Shown here: positions 29,126 through 39,256 of the stretch, one piece after another
Numbering within the stretch: the stretch's first letter is position 1
How the letters are laid out: each line of letters opens with the position of its first letter
Origin: Pseudomonas sp. Root562
GTDB lineage: Bacteria; Pseudomonadota; Gammaproteobacteria; Pseudomonadales; Pseudomonadaceae
Assembly (NCBI RefSeq): GCF_001427125.1
Contig: NZ_LMGK01000005.1
Location: forward strand, 102,182-166,181
Direction of reading: 5' to 3'
Length of the DNA stretch: 64,000 nt
Position numbers and translations under genes: made by a program
The notes under the pieces: generated by a model
The model's input: only the letters and a program-made list of their open reading frames with translations
Databases searched by the model: none
What the model was told of the DNA's origin: nothing

Positions 29126-30411
29126 TGCGGTTTCTTATCCGAAAAGCTATCCGATGAGCCCTCATTGAGGGCAAAGAGTTCCTGGGCCATCGCCAGCGCA
29201 TCGAGGCGACCTTCGGCAGAGAGCTTTTTCAACTGCACGCTGGGTGCGTGCAAGAGTTTGTTGGTCAGGCCCCGCGCCAGTTGCACCAGCACTTCTTCGG
29301 CGCTGCCGCCGTTGGCCAGCAGACGCTGGGCCTTTTGCAATTCTTCGTCGCGCAGACGTTCACTCTGTTGACGATAGGCCTTGAGCACGTCGACTGCCGC
29401 CAGTTCGCGCAAGCGGATCATGAAATCTTCGGCACCGACCGAGACCATCTCTTCCGCGGCCTGGGCGGCGCCCTGGCGGCTCTTGAGGTTCTCGGCGACA
29501 ACTTCGTGGAGATCGTCGACGCTGTAGAGATAAACGTCGTCCAACTCGCCGACTTCCGGTTCGATATCCCGCGGTACGGCGATGTCCACCATGAAAATAG
29601 GTTTGTGCTTGCGCAGCTTCAGCGCGCTTTCCACAGCGCCCTTGCCGAGGATCGGCAACTGGCTGGCGGTTGAACTGATGACGATGTCGCTGCGCACCAG
29701 TTCAGCCGGAATATCCGACAGCAATACGGCATGCGCGCCAAACTGCTCGGCCAGAATGCTGGCGCGTTCCAGAGTGCGGTTGGCCACAACGATACGCTTG
29801 ACCCCCAGATCATGCAGATGGCGGGCGACCAGGGTGATGGTCTCGCCCGCGCCGATCAACAGCGCCTGGCTGCGCTGCAAGTCGCTGAAAATCTGTTTCG
29901 CCAGGCTGACCGCGGCAAAGGCCACGGACACCGGGTTCTCACCGATGGCGGTGTCGGTGCGCACTTGCTTGGCGGCATTGAACGTGGCCTGGAACAAGCG
30001 CCCGAGCAGCGGCCCGATGGTGCCCGCCTCGCGAGCCACGGCATACGCCGATTTCATCTGCCCGAGAATCTGAGGCTCACCCAACACCAGCGAATCGAGC
30101 CCGGAAGCCACGCGCATCATGTGACGAACTGCCGCATCATCTTCGTGCACATAACTGCTCGCACGCAGTTCATCCAGGCTCAAATGATGATAATCGGCCA
30201 ACCAGCGCAGCACGGTATCCGCCGACAGGTGATCCTGTTCTATATAGAGTTCACTGCGATTGCAGGTGGAGAGGATCGCAGCTTCGCGGCTGTCGGTGAG
30301 TCGGCAGAGCTGCTGCAAGGCCTCAACCAGCTGCTCAGGGGTAAAGGCCACGCGCTCGCGGACGTCTACTGAAGCAGTCTTGTGGTTAATACCGAGTGCA
30401 AGGAAGGCCAT
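29122..30411 (-). CDS. hemA: Glutamyl-tRNA reductase
   Basis: A 429-residue enzyme that reduces Glu-tRNA(Glu) to glutamate-1-semialdehyde, the first step of tetrapyrrole synthesis. The catalytic Cys50 lies in [13 protein letters not shown]. The NADPH domain opens [17 protein letters not shown], and the C-terminal dimerisation helices are complete. It is the promoter-proximal gene of the five-gene chain and is divergent from the TPR lipoprotein gene. HemH, at the other end of the pathway, is encoded 11 kb away. Confidence 0.96.
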   Translation of the reverse strand: MAFLALGINHKTASVDVRERVAFTPEQLVEALQQLCRLTDSREAAILSTCNRSELYIEQDHLSADTVLRWLADYHHLSLDELRASSYVHEDDAAVRHMMRVASGLDSLVLGEPQILGQMKSAYAVAREAGTIGPLLGRLFQATFNAAKQVRTDTAIGENPVSVAFAAVSLAKQIFSDLQRSQALLIGAGETITLVARHLHDLGVKRIVVANRTLERASILAEQFGAHAVLLSDIPAELVRSDIVISSTASQLPILGKGAVESALKLRKHKPIFMVDIAVPRDIEPEVGELDDVYLYSVDDLHEVVAENLKSRQGAAQAAEEMVSVGAEDFMIRLRELAAVDVLKAYRQQSERLRDEELQKAQRLLANGGSAEEVLVQLARGLTNKLLHAPSVQLKKLSAEGRLDALAMAQELFALNEGSSDSFSDKKPQ

Positions 30412-30624
30412 TCAAAGTCGCTGATGGTGACGTGAAGCCGGCAATTGTCCTACTTCGACAGATCGAGAACAACTACTCGATATCTATCGCCCCCACAGGA
30501 AGTACCGCGAGTTGCGAGCGCTTCTCGTTTACCCGGCGCGCGGGTAAATTGCCGGGCCGGTTATGTTTGGCCCAAGGCTTGTGTCATGATGATCCGACCG
30601 CAGGTTAGTCGTCCTTCTTCCTAT

Positions 30625-32349
30625 ATGAATAGATCTTCCGCGTTGCTCCTCGCTTTTGTCTTCCTCAGCGGCTGCCAGGCCTTGGCCCCCGTGTCGCCGG
30701 ACAGTTCGTCCGCGGTGGAAGACAGCACTCCGGTGCCCGAAAAGCCCAAGGTTTACAGCTCATTCAGTGAAGACACGGTCTTCAGCCTGCTGAGTGCCGA
30801 ACTCGCTGGTCAGCGCAATCGCTTCGACATTGCGCTGGATAACTACGTGACCCAGGCCATCAACACTCAGGATCCGGGCATTTCCGAGCGGGCATTTCGC
30901 ATCGCCGAATACCTGGGTGCCGATCAAGCCGCCCTGGACACCGCGCTGATCTGGGCGAAAAACGCCCCGGACGACCTCGAGGCACAACGGGCGGCGGCCA
31001 TTCAACTGGCACGCGCCGGGCGCTATGACGACTCCATGGTCTATATGGAGAAAGTCCTGCAAGGCAAGGGCGACACGCATTTCGATTTCCTTGCGCTGTC
31101 TGCGGCCGATACCGACCAGGACACGCGCAACGGCTTGATGCAGAGTTTCGACCGCTTGCTGCAACGCCACCCGAACAATGGCCAACTGATTTTCGGCAAG
31201 GCTCTGTTGCTGCAACAGGACGGCGACTCCAAAGGCGCACTGAACCTGCTGGAAGACAACCCGCCGGACGAAGGCGAAATCGCCCCGATTCTGCTGCGCG
31301 CGCGGCTGCTGCAAAGCCTCGACCGCGGCGACGAAGCATTGCCGCTGCTGCAAAAAAGCATCAAGAAGTACCCGGAGGACAAGCGCCTGCGCCTGACGTA
31401 CGCACGCATGCTGGTCGAGCAGAACCGCATGGATGACGCCAAGGCCGAGTTCTCCAGCCTGGTCCAGCAATACCCGGATGACGACGAACTGCGTTATTCG
31501 CTGGCACTGGTCTGTCTCGAAGCCAAGGCCTGGGACGAGGCCAAGGGCTACCTGGAAGACCTGATCGCACGGGACAGCCACGTTGACTCGGCGCATTTGA
31601 ACCTGGGCCGCATCGCCGAAGAACGCAATGACCCGCAAGGCGCGCTGATCGAGTACGGCCAGGTCGGCCCTGGCAACGACTACCTGCCGGCACAGTTGCG
31701 CCAGACCGACATCCTGATCAACAACGGCCGGACCGCCGAAGCCCAGCGCAAGCTCGCGGCCGAACGCGACGAACAGCCGGACTATGCGATTCAGCTTTAC
31801 CTGATCGAAGCCGAAACCCTGTCCGCCAACAACCAGCCCGACAAGGCCTGGGCGGTACTGGAACAAGCACTGCAAAAATACCCGGACGACCTGAACCTGC
31901 TTTACACCCGGGCCATGCAGGCGGAAAAACGCAATGACCTGGCGCAGATGGAAAAAGACCTGCGCCAGATCATCAAGCGTGACCCGGACAATGCCATGGC
32001 GCTGAACGCGCTCGGTTATACCCTGTCCGATCGCACCACTCGCTATGTCGAAGCCAAGGCCTTGATCGAACAGGCACACCAGATCAACCCGGAAGACCCG
32101 GCCGTTCTCGACAGCCTCGGCTGGGTGAACTTCCGCATGGGCAACCTCGACGAAGCCGAGCGTTTGCTGCGTCAAGCCCTGGAGCGCTTCCCGGACCAGG
32201 AAGTCGCCGCGCATCTGGGCGAAGTCCTGTGGGCCAATGGCAAACAACGCGAAGCCAGGCAGATCTGGAGCAAATTCCTCAAGGAACAACCCGACAGCCC
32301 TATTCTGCGCAGTACCATCAAGCGCCTGACCGGATCAGAGACCCTTTAA
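30625..32349 (+). CDS. TPR-repeat lipoprotein
   Basis: A 574-residue outer-membrane-targeted lipoprotein. The signal peptide [17 protein letters not shown] ends in a lipobox with Cys17. The rest is built of tetratricopeptide repeats; clear examples are [20 protein letters not shown] and the stretch following [16 protein letters not shown] 30625 gives a normal signal peptide but has no clear Shine-Dalgarno site. ATGs at 30586/30589 are alternatives. It corresponds to PA4667 by order and is probably co-transcribed with lolB, 4 bases downstream. The function is unknown. Confidence 0.82.
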   Translation: MNRSSALLLAFVFLSGCQALAPVSPDSSSAVEDSTPVPEKPKVYSSFSEDTVFSLLSAELAGQRNRFDIALDNYVTQAINTQDPGISERAFRIAEYLGADQAALDTALIWAKNAPDDLEAQRAAAIQLARAGRYDDSMVYMEKVLQGKGDTHFDFLALSAADTDQDTRNGLMQSFDRLLQRHPNNGQLIFGKALLLQQDGDSKGALNLLEDNPPDEGEIAPILLRARLLQSLDRGDEALPLLQKSIKKYPEDKRLRLTYARMLVEQNRMDDAKAEFSSLVQQYPDDDELRYSLALVCLEAKAWDEAKGYLEDLIARDSHVDSAHLNLGRIAEERNDPQGALIEYGQVGPGNDYLPAQLRQTDILINNGRTAEAQRKLAAERDEQPDYAIQLYLIEAETLSANNQPDKAWAVLEQALQKYPDDLNLLYTRAMQAEKRNDLAQMEKDLRQIIKRDPDNAMALNALGYTLSDRTTRYVEAKALIEQAHQINPEDPAVLDSLGWVNFRMGNLDEAERLLRQALERFPDQEVAAHLGEVLWANGKQREARQIWSKFLKEQPDSPILRSTIKRLTGSETL

Positions 32350-32353
32350 GATT

Positions 32354-32971
32354 ATGTTTTTGCGCCACATCATTGTTTTCAGCTTCATCGCCCTGCTCGC
32401 CGGCTGTGCGGGTTTCGGCGCTCGCGAATCGGTCGAAGGCCACGGCAACCCTGCCCAATGGCGCGAGCACAAACAGCAGTTGGCCAACCTCGATGGCTGG
32501 CAGATCGACGGCAAGATCGGCATCCGCGCACCGAAGGACTCAGGCAGCGGCACGCTGTTCTGGTTGCAGCGCCAGGATTACTACGACATCCGCCTCTCCG
32601 GCCCATTGGGTCGCGGAGCCGCTCGCCTGACCGGACGCCCGGGCAAGGTTTCGCTGGAAGTCGCCAACCAGGGGCGCTACGAAGCACCCTCTCCGGATGT
32701 GTTGCTGGAAGAACAATTGGGCTGGAAATTGCCGGTGTCCAATCTGGCGTGGTGGGTCCGCGGGCTTCCGGCTCCGGACAGTAAAAGCCGCCTGACGCTG
32801 GATGGCGACAGCCGCCTGGCCAATCTCGAACAGGATGGCTGGCAGGTGGAGTACACCGCCTATACCGAACAAAACGGCTACTGGTTGCCCGAGCGGATCA
32901 AACTCCACGGCACCGACCTTGATGTCACGTTGGTGATCAAGGCCTGGCAACCTCGCAAACTGGGGCAGTGA
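32354..32971 (+). CDS. lolB: Outer-membrane lipoprotein receptor LolB
   Basis: A 205-residue lipoprotein that accepts lipoproteins from LolA and inserts them in the outer membrane. The signal peptide with lipobox IALLAGC gives Cys at 17. [13 protein letters not shown] and [16 protein letters not shown] (the conserved W-rich loop) match LolB. It is encoded between the TPR lipoprotein and ispE, an arrangement found in many gammaproteobacteria. Confidence 0.92.
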   Translation: MFLRHIIVFSFIALLAGCAGFGARESVEGHGNPAQWREHKQQLANLDGWQIDGKIGIRAPKDSGSGTLFWLQRQDYYDIRLSGPLGRGAARLTGRPGKVSLEVANQGRYEAPSPDVLLEEQLGWKLPVSNLAWWVRGLPAPDSKSRLTLDGDSRLANLEQDGWQVEYTAYTEQNGYWLPERIKLHGTDLDVTLVIKAWQPRKLGQ

Positions 32972-32972
32972 C

Positions 32973-33824
32973 ATGCCGGCCAATCGCCTGACCTTGCCCT
33001 CGCCAGCCAAACTCAATTTGATGCTGCACATCCTGGGTCGCCGCGAAGACGGTTACCACGAGTTGCAGACAATGTTTCAGTTTCTCGACTACGGCGATGA
33101 AATTACCTTCGCTGTTCGCGATGACGGTGTCATTTGCCTGCACACCGAGTTCGAGGGCGTGCCCCACGACAGTAACCTGATCGTCAAGGCCGCCAAAAAA
33201 CTGCAAGAGCAATCTGGCAGCAAACTGGGCATCGATATCTGGATCGACAAGATCCTGCCCATGGGTGGCGGGATCGGCGGCGGCAGTTCGAACGCCGCGA
33301 CCACTCTGCTCGGCCTGAATCATCTCTGGCATCTGGGCTGGGATGAGGATCGATTGGCTGCACTGGGCCTGACGCTGGGTGCCGACGTCCCGGTTTTCGT
33401 GCGCGGCCACGCAGCTTTCGCCGAGGGTGTCGGAGAGAAACTGACCCCTGTCGACCCGGAAGAACCGTGGTATGTGGTGCTCGTTCCGCAAGTCTCTGTA
33501 AGTACGGCAGAAATTTTTTCCGATCCGTTGTTGACACGTAACACGCCGCCCATTAAAGTGCGCCCCGTTCCCAAGGGAAACAGTCGTAATGACTGCTTGC
33601 CGGTGGTAACAAGGCGTTATCCAGAGGTACGTAACGCTTTGAATTTGTTAGGTAAATTTACCGAAGCAAAACTCACCGGAACTGGAAGTTGTGTGTTTGG
33701 GGGCTTCCCAAGCAAAGCTGAAGCTGATAAAGTCTCGGCCCTTCTTACAGAGACCCTTACAGGGTTTGTAGCAAAAGGAAGCAACGTGTCGATGTTGCAT
33801 CGCAAGCTGCAAAGTCTGCTCTAA
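32973..33824 (+). CDS. ispE: 4-diphosphocytidyl-2-C-methyl-D-erythritol kinase
   Basis: A 283-residue GHMP kinase of the MEP isoprenoid pathway that phosphorylates CDP-methylerythritol. The N-terminal [22 protein letters not shown] and the ATP motif [18 protein letters not shown] (about 92-109) are diagnostic. From about 33490 the codons change abruptly to AT-rich choices, while the reading frame and C-terminal motif [10 protein letters not shown] continue intact. That stretch contains a strong promoter for the tRNA-Gln/prs unit downstream. Confidence 0.94.
   Translation: MPANRLTLPSPAKLNLMLHILGRREDGYHELQTMFQFLDYGDEITFAVRDDGVICLHTEFEGVPHDSNLIVKAAKKLQEQSGSKLGIDIWIDKILPMGGGIGGGSSNAATTLLGLNHLWHLGWDEDRLAALGLTLGADVPVFVRGHAAFAEGVGEKLTPVDPEEPWYVVLVPQVSVSTAEIFSDPLLTRNTPPIKVRPVPKGNSRNDCLPVVTRRYPEVRNALNLLGKFTEAKLTGTGSCVFGGFPSKAEADKVSALLTETLTGFVAKGSNVSMLHRKLQSLL
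33531..33559 (+). promoter_or_regulatory. Promoter inside ispE, for tRNA-Gln and prs
   Basis: TTGACA (33531-33536), 17-base spacer and TAAAGT (33554-33559). The perfect -35 and ideal spacing in a GC-rich genome, followed by AT-rich DNA, suggest a real start site about 295 bases before the tRNA. Confidence 0.6.
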
Positions 33825-33860
33825 AAGAACCGATTACTGGGTAATCGTTGCAACAGATAC

Positions 33861-33935
33861 AGGGGCGTCGCCAAGCGGTAAGGCAGCAGGTTTTGATCCT
33901 GCCATGCGTTGGTTCGAATCCAGCCGCCCCTGCCA
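33861..33935 (+). tRNA. tRNA-Gln (anticodon TTG)
   Basis: A 75-base cloverleaf with encoded CCA end. Acceptor AGGGGCG pairs with CGCCCCT. The anticodon stem GCAGG/CCTGC holds the loop TTTTGAT, giving anticodon TTG at 33893-33895. The T-arm GGTTCGAATCC is standard. It lies between ispE and prs and has no terminator before prs, so it is processed from a shared transcript. Confidence 0.97.
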
Positions 33936-33980
33936 TTTTCTATACTCATCCAGGTTACCCTCAGCCTCTAGGTACTGCGC

Positions 33981-34922
33981 GTGTCCAAGATGATGGTCTT
34001 TACGGGGAATGCTAACCCCGATCTGGCTCGGCGTGTCGTACGTCAGCTGCATATCCCTCTCGGTGACATCTCTGTCGGCAAATTCTCCGACGGCGAAATC
34101 ACAGCCGAGATCAATGAAAACGTTCGCGGTAAAGACGTCTTCATTATTCAGCCGACTTGCGCTCCGACCAACGATAACCTGATGGAACTGGTAGTGATGG
34201 CTGACGCCTTCCGCCGCTCCTCGGCTACTCGTATCACTGCTGTTATTCCTTACTTTGGTTATGCCCGTCAGGATCGCCGTCCGCGTTCCGCACGTGTGGC
34301 AATCAGCGCGAAAGTCGTGGCTGACATGCTTACCGTAGTCGGCATCGACCGTGTTCTCACGGTTGATCTGCATGCTGACCAAATCCAGGGTTTCTTCGAT
34401 ATTCCGGTAGATAACATCTACGGCTCCCCGGTTCTGGTGGATGACATTGAAGATCAGCGCTTCGAAAACCTGATGATCGTCTCCCCGGACATTGGTGGCG
34501 TCGTGCGTGCACGTGCCGTCGCCAAATCCCTGGGCGTGGATCTCGGGATCATCGACAAACGCCGTGAGAAAGCCAATCACTCTGAAGTGATGCATATCAT
34601 CGGTGATGTCGAAGGGCGTACCTGTATTCTGGTCGATGACATGGTCGATACCGCCGGCACCCTGTGCCACGCGGCCAAGGCCTTGAAAGAGCATGGCGCA
34701 GCCAAGGTTTTCGCCTACTGCACGCACCCTGTGCTATCGGGTCGGGCAATCGAAAACATTGAAAATTCCGTGCTGGACGAGCTGGTGGTGACCAACACCA
34801 TTCCGCTGTCCGCTGCAGCACAAGCCTGTGCGCGTATCCGTCAACTGGATATCGCACCGGTAGTTGCCGAGGCGGTCCGCCGCATCAGCAATGAAGAATC
34901 GATCAGCGCGATGTTCCGCTAA
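33981..34922 (+). CDS. prs: Ribose-phosphate pyrophosphokinase
   Basis: A 313-residue enzyme making PRPP from ribose-5-phosphate and ATP, feeding the hpt and upp reactions encoded earlier in the window. The PRPP loop [18 protein letters not shown] (about 214-231) and the ATP-site [11 protein letters not shown] are present. The start is GTG 33981, which gives the usual length and N-terminus ([15 protein letters not shown]). It is preceded by tRNA-Gln and followed by a strong terminator. Confidence 0.96.
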   Translation: MSKMMVFTGNANPDLARRVVRQLHIPLGDISVGKFSDGEITAEINENVRGKDVFIIQPTCAPTNDNLMELVVMADAFRRSSATRITAVIPYFGYARQDRRPRSARVAISAKVVADMLTVVGIDRVLTVDLHADQIQGFFDIPVDNIYGSPVLVDDIEDQRFENLMIVSPDIGGVVRARAVAKSLGVDLGIIDKRREKANHSEVMHIIGDVEGRTCILVDDMVDTAGTLCHAAKALKEHGAAKVFAYCTHPVLSGRAIENIENSVLDELVVTNTIPLSAAAQACARIRQLDIAPVVAEAVRRISNEESISAMFR

Positions 34923-34960
34923 GGGCCCTGCCCTTTTCGAATGTCTCGTTGACGAAAAGC

Positions 34961-34998
34961 GCCCCGCCCCGGCATTCCTGTCGGGGCGGGGCTTTTTT
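34961..34998 (+). terminator. Rho-independent terminator of prs
   Basis: GCCCCGCCCCG (34961-34971) pairs perfectly with CGGGGCGGGGC (34982-34992) around a 10-base loop, followed by TTTTTT. Confidence 0.94.
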
Positions 34999-35063
34999 GC
35001 CCATATCGCCTTTAGCGCTGGTCGCAAACGCTGGGGCGAGTGTGGTTATTTTGGAGATACAAC

Positions 35064-35666
35064 ATGAACGATTTTACTCTGAATGCTGAAGTGCGTTCCG
35101 ACCTGGGGAAAGGTGCGAGCCGCCGCCTGCGTCGTCTCGCAAGCCTAGTTCCAGCTGTAGTTTACGGTGGCGACAAAGCCCCTGAATCCATCAGCATGCT
35201 GGCCAAAGAAGTTGCCAAACTGCTCGAAAACGAAGCGGCTTACAGCCACATCATCGAGCTGAACGTTGGTGGCACCAAGCAGAACGTCGTGATCAAAGCC
35301 CTGCAACGTCACCCGGCCAAAGGCCACGTGATGCACGCTGACTTCGTACGCGTAGTCGCTGGCCAGAAACTGACCGCTATCGTTCCAGTGCACTTCATCA
35401 ACGAAGAAGCACCGACCAAGAAAGGCGGCGAAATCTCGCACGTTACTTCGGAAATCGAAGTTTCCTGCCTGCCGAAAGACCTGCCTGAATTCATCGAAGT
35501 CGATCTGGCTAACGCCGAAATCGGTTCGATCATTCACCTGTCGGACCTCAAAGCCCCTAAAGGCGTTGAGTTCGTGGCTCTGACACACGGCGATGACAAG
35601 GCTGTTGCCAACGTCCACGCTCCACGTGTTGCTCCAGAAGCTACCGAAGAAGGCGCAGCAGAGTAA
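35064..35666 (+). CDS. rplY: 50S ribosomal protein L25 (long, CTC type)
   Basis: A 200-residue 5S rRNA-binding ribosomal protein. The N-terminal L25 domain opens [20 protein letters not shown]. The extra C-terminal TL5-like domain (about 95-185) contains [20 protein letters not shown], and the tail is Glu/Ala-rich. ATG 35064 follows TTGGAGAT. The codon use is that of a highly expressed gene. It is separated from prs by a terminator and from pth by a large inverted repeat. Confidence 0.95.
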   Translation: MNDFTLNAEVRSDLGKGASRRLRRLASLVPAVVYGGDKAPESISMLAKEVAKLLENEAAYSHIIELNVGGTKQNVVIKALQRHPAKGHVMHADFVRVVAGQKLTAIVPVHFINEEAPTKKGGEISHVTSEIEVSCLPKDLPEFIEVDLANAEIGSIIHLSDLKAPKGVEFVALTHGDDKAVANVHAPRVAPEATEEGAAE

Positions 35667-35694
35667 TTTCACTCTGTTCGCCGGAGTGACCGGA

Positions 35695-35806
35695 AACATC
35701 GCGGACTAGAGCATAGCGAGAAAGCGGGCGAGAACGCGGAGTTTACATCATGGTAAATGAGCAATTTTCGTCCACTTTCGCCGCTCTCCCTGATTGCGGC
35801 GATGTT
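35695..35806. repeat. Long imperfect palindrome between rplY and pth
   Basis: AACATCGC at 35695-35702 is mirrored by GCGATGTT at 35799-35806. The arms remain about 70 per cent complementary inward, to a centre near 35750 with TTTAC/GTAAA. The RNA could fold into a ~110-nt hairpin. It resembles none of the three REP types. It may be an attenuator, a processing site or a small mobile repeat. Confidence 0.55.
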
Positions 35807-35835
35807 ATCCACCACTCCTAGGAAGGGCCCCTATC

Positions 35836-36420
35836 GTGACTGCCATCAAACTGATCGTTGGCCTGGGAAATCCAGGCGCTGAATACGAACAGACCCGGCA
35901 TAACGCAGGGGCCCTTTTTGTTGAGCGCATCGCGAACGCACAAGGCGTAAACCTTGTGGCGGACCGCAAATATTTCGGCCTGACCGGTCGCTTTTCGCAT
36001 CAGGGTCAGGATGTTCGTCTGCTGATTCCCACCACGTACATGAACCGCAGCGGCCAGGCCGTCGCGGCCCTTGCCGGTTTCTTCCGCATCAAGCCTGAAG
36101 AAATCCTCGTGGCGCATGACGAACTCGACCTGCCTCCGGGCGTCGCCAAGCTCAAACAGGGCGGCGGCCATGGCGGTCACAACGGGTTGCGCGACATCAT
36201 TGCGCAATTGGGCAATCAGAATACCTTTCACCGCTTGCGGCTTGGCATTGGCCACCCGGGCGTTGCCAGTATGGTTTCAAACTTCGTCCTGGGTCGTGCG
36301 CCACGCGCCGAACAGGAAAAACTCGATGCCAGCATCGACTTTGCCCTCGGCGTGCTGCCGGATATCCTCGCCGGTGAATGGAACCGCGCGATGAAAAACC
36401 TGCACAGCCAGAAGGCCTGA
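35836..36420 (+). CDS. pth: Peptidyl-tRNA hydrolase
   Basis: A 194-residue enzyme that releases tRNA from stalled peptidyl-t[22 protein letters not shown] at the N-terminus contains the catalytic His in RHNAG (about 24). Asn in TYMNRSG and Asp in [11 protein letters not shown] complete the active site. The start is GTG 35836 after AGGAAGGG, giving the standard length; an ORF extension to 35794 lacks a ribosome site. It forms the conserved pair with ychF. Confidence 0.94.
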   Translation: MTAIKLIVGLGNPGAEYEQTRHNAGALFVERIANAQGVNLVADRKYFGLTGRFSHQGQDVRLLIPTTYMNRSGQAVAALAGFFRIKPEEILVAHDELDLPPGVAKLKQGGGHGGHNGLRDIIAQLGNQNTFHRLRLGIGHPGVASMVSNFVLGRAPRAEQEKLDASIDFALGVLPDILAGEWNRAMKNLHSQKA

Positions 36421-36443
36421 CTTTTTACCCGAGGGGAAACACC

Positions 36444-37544
36444 ATGGGATTCAATTGCGGCATCGTCGGCCTGCCTAACGTCGGCAAGTCCACCCTGTTC
36501 AACGCCCTGACCAAATCCGGTATTGCGGCCGAGAACTTCCCCTTCTGCACCATCGAACCCAACAGCGGTATCGTGCCGATGCCGGACCCGCGCCTGGAGG
36601 CATTGGCGGCCATCGTCAATCCAAAGCGCATCCTGCCGACCACCATGGAATTCGTCGACATCGCGGGCCTGGTTGCCGGCGCGTCGAAGGGCGAAGGCCT
36701 GGGCAACAAGTTCCTGGCCAACATCCGTGAAACCGATGCCATCGCTCACGTGGTCCGCTGCTTCGAAGACGAGAACGTGATTCACGTCTCCAACAGCGTC
36801 GACCCGAAACGTGACATCGAAATCATCGACCTGGAACTGATCTTCGCCGACCTCGACAGCTGCGAGAAGCAACTGCAGAAAGTCGCGCGTAACGCCAAGG
36901 GCGGCGACAAGGATGCCGTGGTTCAGAAGGGCCTGCTGGAGCAATTGATTGCTCACTTCACCCTCGGCAAGCCTGCGCGCAGCCTGATGAAGACCATGAG
37001 CACCGATGAAAAAGCGGTGATCAAGGGCTTCCACCTGCTGACCACCAAGCCGGTCATGTATATCGCCAACGTCGCTGAAGACGGTTTCGAGAACAACCCG
37101 CACCTGGACGTGGTCAAGGCCATCGCCGAAGAAGAAGGTGCCATGGTCGTTCCGGTCTGCAACAAGATCGAAGCGGAAATCGCCGAACTCGACGACGGCG
37201 AAGAGAAAGACATGTTCCTCGAAGCCCTGGGCCTCGAAGAACCAGGTCTGAACCGAGTGATCCGGGCCGGCTACGAAATGCTGCACCTGCAGACCTACTT
37301 CACCGCCGGTGTCGAAGAAGTCCGCGCCTGGACCGTGCGCGTCGGTGCCACCGCACCGCAAGCCGCTGGCGTGATCCACACCGACTTCGAAAAAGGCTTC
37401 ATCCGCGCCGAAGTGATCGCCTACAACGACTTCATCCAGTACAAAGGCGAAGCCGGTACCAAGGAAGCCGGTAAATGGCGCCTGGAAGGCAAGGACTACA
37501 TCGTCAAAGACGGCGACGTGATGCACTTCCGCTTCAACGTGTAA
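36444..37544 (+). CDS. ychF: Redox-regulated ATPase YchF
   Basis: A 366-residue Obg-related P-loop protein that prefers ATP to GTP. The G1 motif GLPNVGKST (about 8-16) and G3 DIAGLV (about 69-74) are present, as is the C-terminal TGS domain ending [13 protein letters not shown]. The G4 position has the altered specificity sequence of the OLA1/YchF group. It follows pth by 23 bases and ends at a terminator. Confidence 0.95.
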   Translation: MGFNCGIVGLPNVGKSTLFNALTKSGIAAENFPFCTIEPNSGIVPMPDPRLEALAAIVNPKRILPTTMEFVDIAGLVAGASKGEGLGNKFLANIRETDAIAHVVRCFEDENVIHVSNSVDPKRDIEIIDLELIFADLDSCEKQLQKVARNAKGGDKDAVVQKGLLEQLIAHFTLGKPARSLMKTMSTDEKAVIKGFHLLTTKPVMYIANVAEDGFENNPHLDVVKAIAEEEGAMVVPVCNKIEAEIAELDDGEEKDMFLEALGLEEPGLNRVIRAGYEMLHLQTYFTAGVEEVRAWTVRVGATAPQAAGVIHTDFEKGFIRAEVIAYNDFIQYKGEAGTKEAGKWRLEGKDYIVKDGDVMHFRFNV

Positions 37545-37559
37545 AACCTCGACCCAAGA

Positions 37560-37588
37560 AAAAGCCGCGTTTGAAACGCGGCTTTTTT
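37560..37588 (+). terminator. Rho-independent terminator of ychF
   Basis: AAAAGCCGCGT-TTGA-AACGCGGCTTTT forms a strong stem with a following T-run. It ends the pth-ychF transcript. Confidence 0.92.
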
Positions 37589-37619
37589 GTGCCTGAAATT
37601 CGGGCAACACCCCATACCC

Positions 37620-37694
37620 CGTAGGAGCGAGGCTTGCCCGCGAAGGCGTCACCATGCCGCTAAAAGCTTCGCGGGCAAGCCTCTCCCCTACAGG
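37620..37694. repeat. REP palindrome (family B)
   Basis: GTAGGAGCGAGGCTTGCCCG followed by CGAAGG is mirrored by CTTCGCGGGCAAGCCTCTCC and CCTAC. It is a compact single pair between convergent ychF and the Fsr-like gene. Confidence 0.8.
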
Positions 37695-37706
37695 ATAGGC
37701 TTGGGA

Positions 37707-38924
37707 TCAGGCCTTTTTGGTGCGAGGCAAGAAAATCGCCAACACACCCAGCAACGGCAGGAACGAACACAGGAAGTACACGTACTCGATGCCGTGAATA
37801 TCTGCCAAATGCCCCAGTAACGCCGCGCCGATCCCGCCGAAACCGAACATCAAACCGAAGAACACCCCGGCAATCATTCCGACATTGCCCGGCACCAGTT
37901 CCTGGGCATACACCACGATGGCCGAGAACGCCGAAGCCAGGATGAAGCCGATGACCACGCTGAGCACACTGGTCCAGAACAGGTCGACATGCGGCAGCAA
38001 CAACGTGAACGGCGCCACGCCAAGGATCGAGAACCAGATCACGGCCTTACGCCCGATCTTGTCACCGATCGGCCCACCGAAAAACGTCCCCGCTGCAACC
38101 GCGCCGAGAAACAGGAACAGATGCAACTGCGAACTGGCCACTGAAAGGTCGAATTTTTCGATCAGGTAGAAGGTGAAATAACTGGTGAGGCTGGACATAT
38201 AAAAGTACTTGGAGAACACCAGCAAACCGAGAACCACCAGCGCACTGATCACCCTTCCCTTGGACAGCCCGTGGGTTGCAGCCTGGCCTTGCTTGAGCTT
38301 GAACAGGTTCAGGTGATTGGCGTACCAGCGGCTGATCCGGTACAGCACGAACAACGCAAATACCGCGAACAACCCGAACCATGCCACGTTGCCCTGACCG
38401 TAGGGAATGATGATCGCCGCCGCCAGCAACGGACCGAACGCCGAACCCGCATTGCCGCCCACTTGAAAAGTCGACTGCGCCAGCCCGAAGCGTCCGCCCG
38501 AGGCCAGTCGTGCCACGCGAGAAGCTTCCGGGTGGAAGGTCGAGGAGCCAATGCCGATCAGCGCCGCCGCCAGCAGGATCATCGGGAAGCTGCCGACCAC
38601 CGACATCATCACAATCCCCACCAACGTGCACACGGTGCCCGCTGGCAACAGCCACGGCTTGGGATGGCGGTCGGTGTGATACCCGACCCACGGCTGCAAC
38701 AGCGAAGCCGTCAGTTGGAACGTCAGGGTGATCAACCCGACCTGGGTAAATGTCAGGCCATAGTTAGCCTTGAGCATCGGGTAAATCGACGGCAGTACCG
38801 ACTGAATCAGGTCATTGATCAAGTGCGCCAGCGCCACTGCGCCGATGATGCGCATGACCAGAGGACTGCTTTGCGAAGGAGCGGAGGCCGGCACGGAACC
38901 GGTCTGGGCATTGCTGATAGCCAT
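37707..38924 (-). CDS. MFS transporter, fosmidomycin-resistance (Fsr) type
   Basis: A 405-residue, 12-helix major facilitator. AHLINDLIQSVLPSIYPML near residue 35 and GGRFGLAQSTFQVGGNAGSA (about 145-164) are characteristic of the Fsr group, known for fosmidomycin export in E. coli; natural substrates are unknown. The MFS motif A-like GYHTDRHPKP and the second-half GPIGDKIGRK are present. ATG 38924 follows GGAAA. The gene is monocistronic between a REP and a 332-base spacer. Confidence 0.85.
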   Translation of the reverse strand: MAISNAQTGSVPASAPSQSSPLVMRIIGAVALAHLINDLIQSVLPSIYPMLKANYGLTFTQVGLITLTFQLTASLLQPWVGYHTDRHPKPWLLPAGTVCTLVGIVMMSVVGSFPMILLAAALIGIGSSTFHPEASRVARLASGGRFGLAQSTFQVGGNAGSAFGPLLAAAIIIPYGQGNVAWFGLFAVFALFVLYRISRWYANHLNLFKLKQGQAATHGLSKGRVISALVVLGLLVFSKYFYMSSLTSYFTFYLIEKFDLSVASSQLHLFLFLGAVAAGTFFGGPIGDKIGRKAVIWFSILGVAPFTLLLPHVDLFWTSVLSVVIGFILASAFSAIVVYAQELVPGNVGMIAGVFFGLMFGFGGIGAALLGHLADIHGIEYVYFLCSFLPLLGVLAIFLPRTKKA

Positions 38925-39256
38925 GGGGGTTTCCAGACAACGAAGGGTGCACACGAACAGTTGCGTCAATGTGCCATTTTTCGGTGCAGGAGCGCCATCC
39001 CCTTAGCCTGCTAACTACTTCAATTTTTCATCGCTAAAGAGGTGATAGCGCTGTGCCATGGTCTGAATCTTGCCTTCCTGTTCCGCTTCAACGCGGCCCT
39101 CTTACAAAGAGGGCCGAGAATGGGAAGTTTCGCCACAGAGTCGGCCTACAGAGCTGGCAATGGTGAACTTTCGAGGCCTTTTAAGGGGCACCGGTCGTGG
39201 TCTTACGAGTCACGACGCACGCCAATGGTGCGCGGTGTTCAAAGGAGTCACGGGGC
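38925..39256. other. Divergent spacer between the Fsr-like gene and a chemoreceptor
   Basis: No gene is evident in this 332-base spacer. It contains one perfect hairpin, CGGCCCTCT-TACAA-AGAGGGCCG at 39094-39116, without a T-run on either strand. Promoters of the two flanking genes must lie here, but I see no convincing -10/-35 pair or flagellar sigma-28 box. Confidence 0.6.

Noticed and set aside
39020..39080. Possible flagellar (sigma-28) promoter before the chemoreceptor at 39257
   Set aside because: A TAAA box is present, but the GCCGATAA part matches at only three of eight positions with allowed spacing.
39094..39116. Hairpin taken as a terminator
   Set aside because: The stem is perfect, but no T-run follows on either strand.
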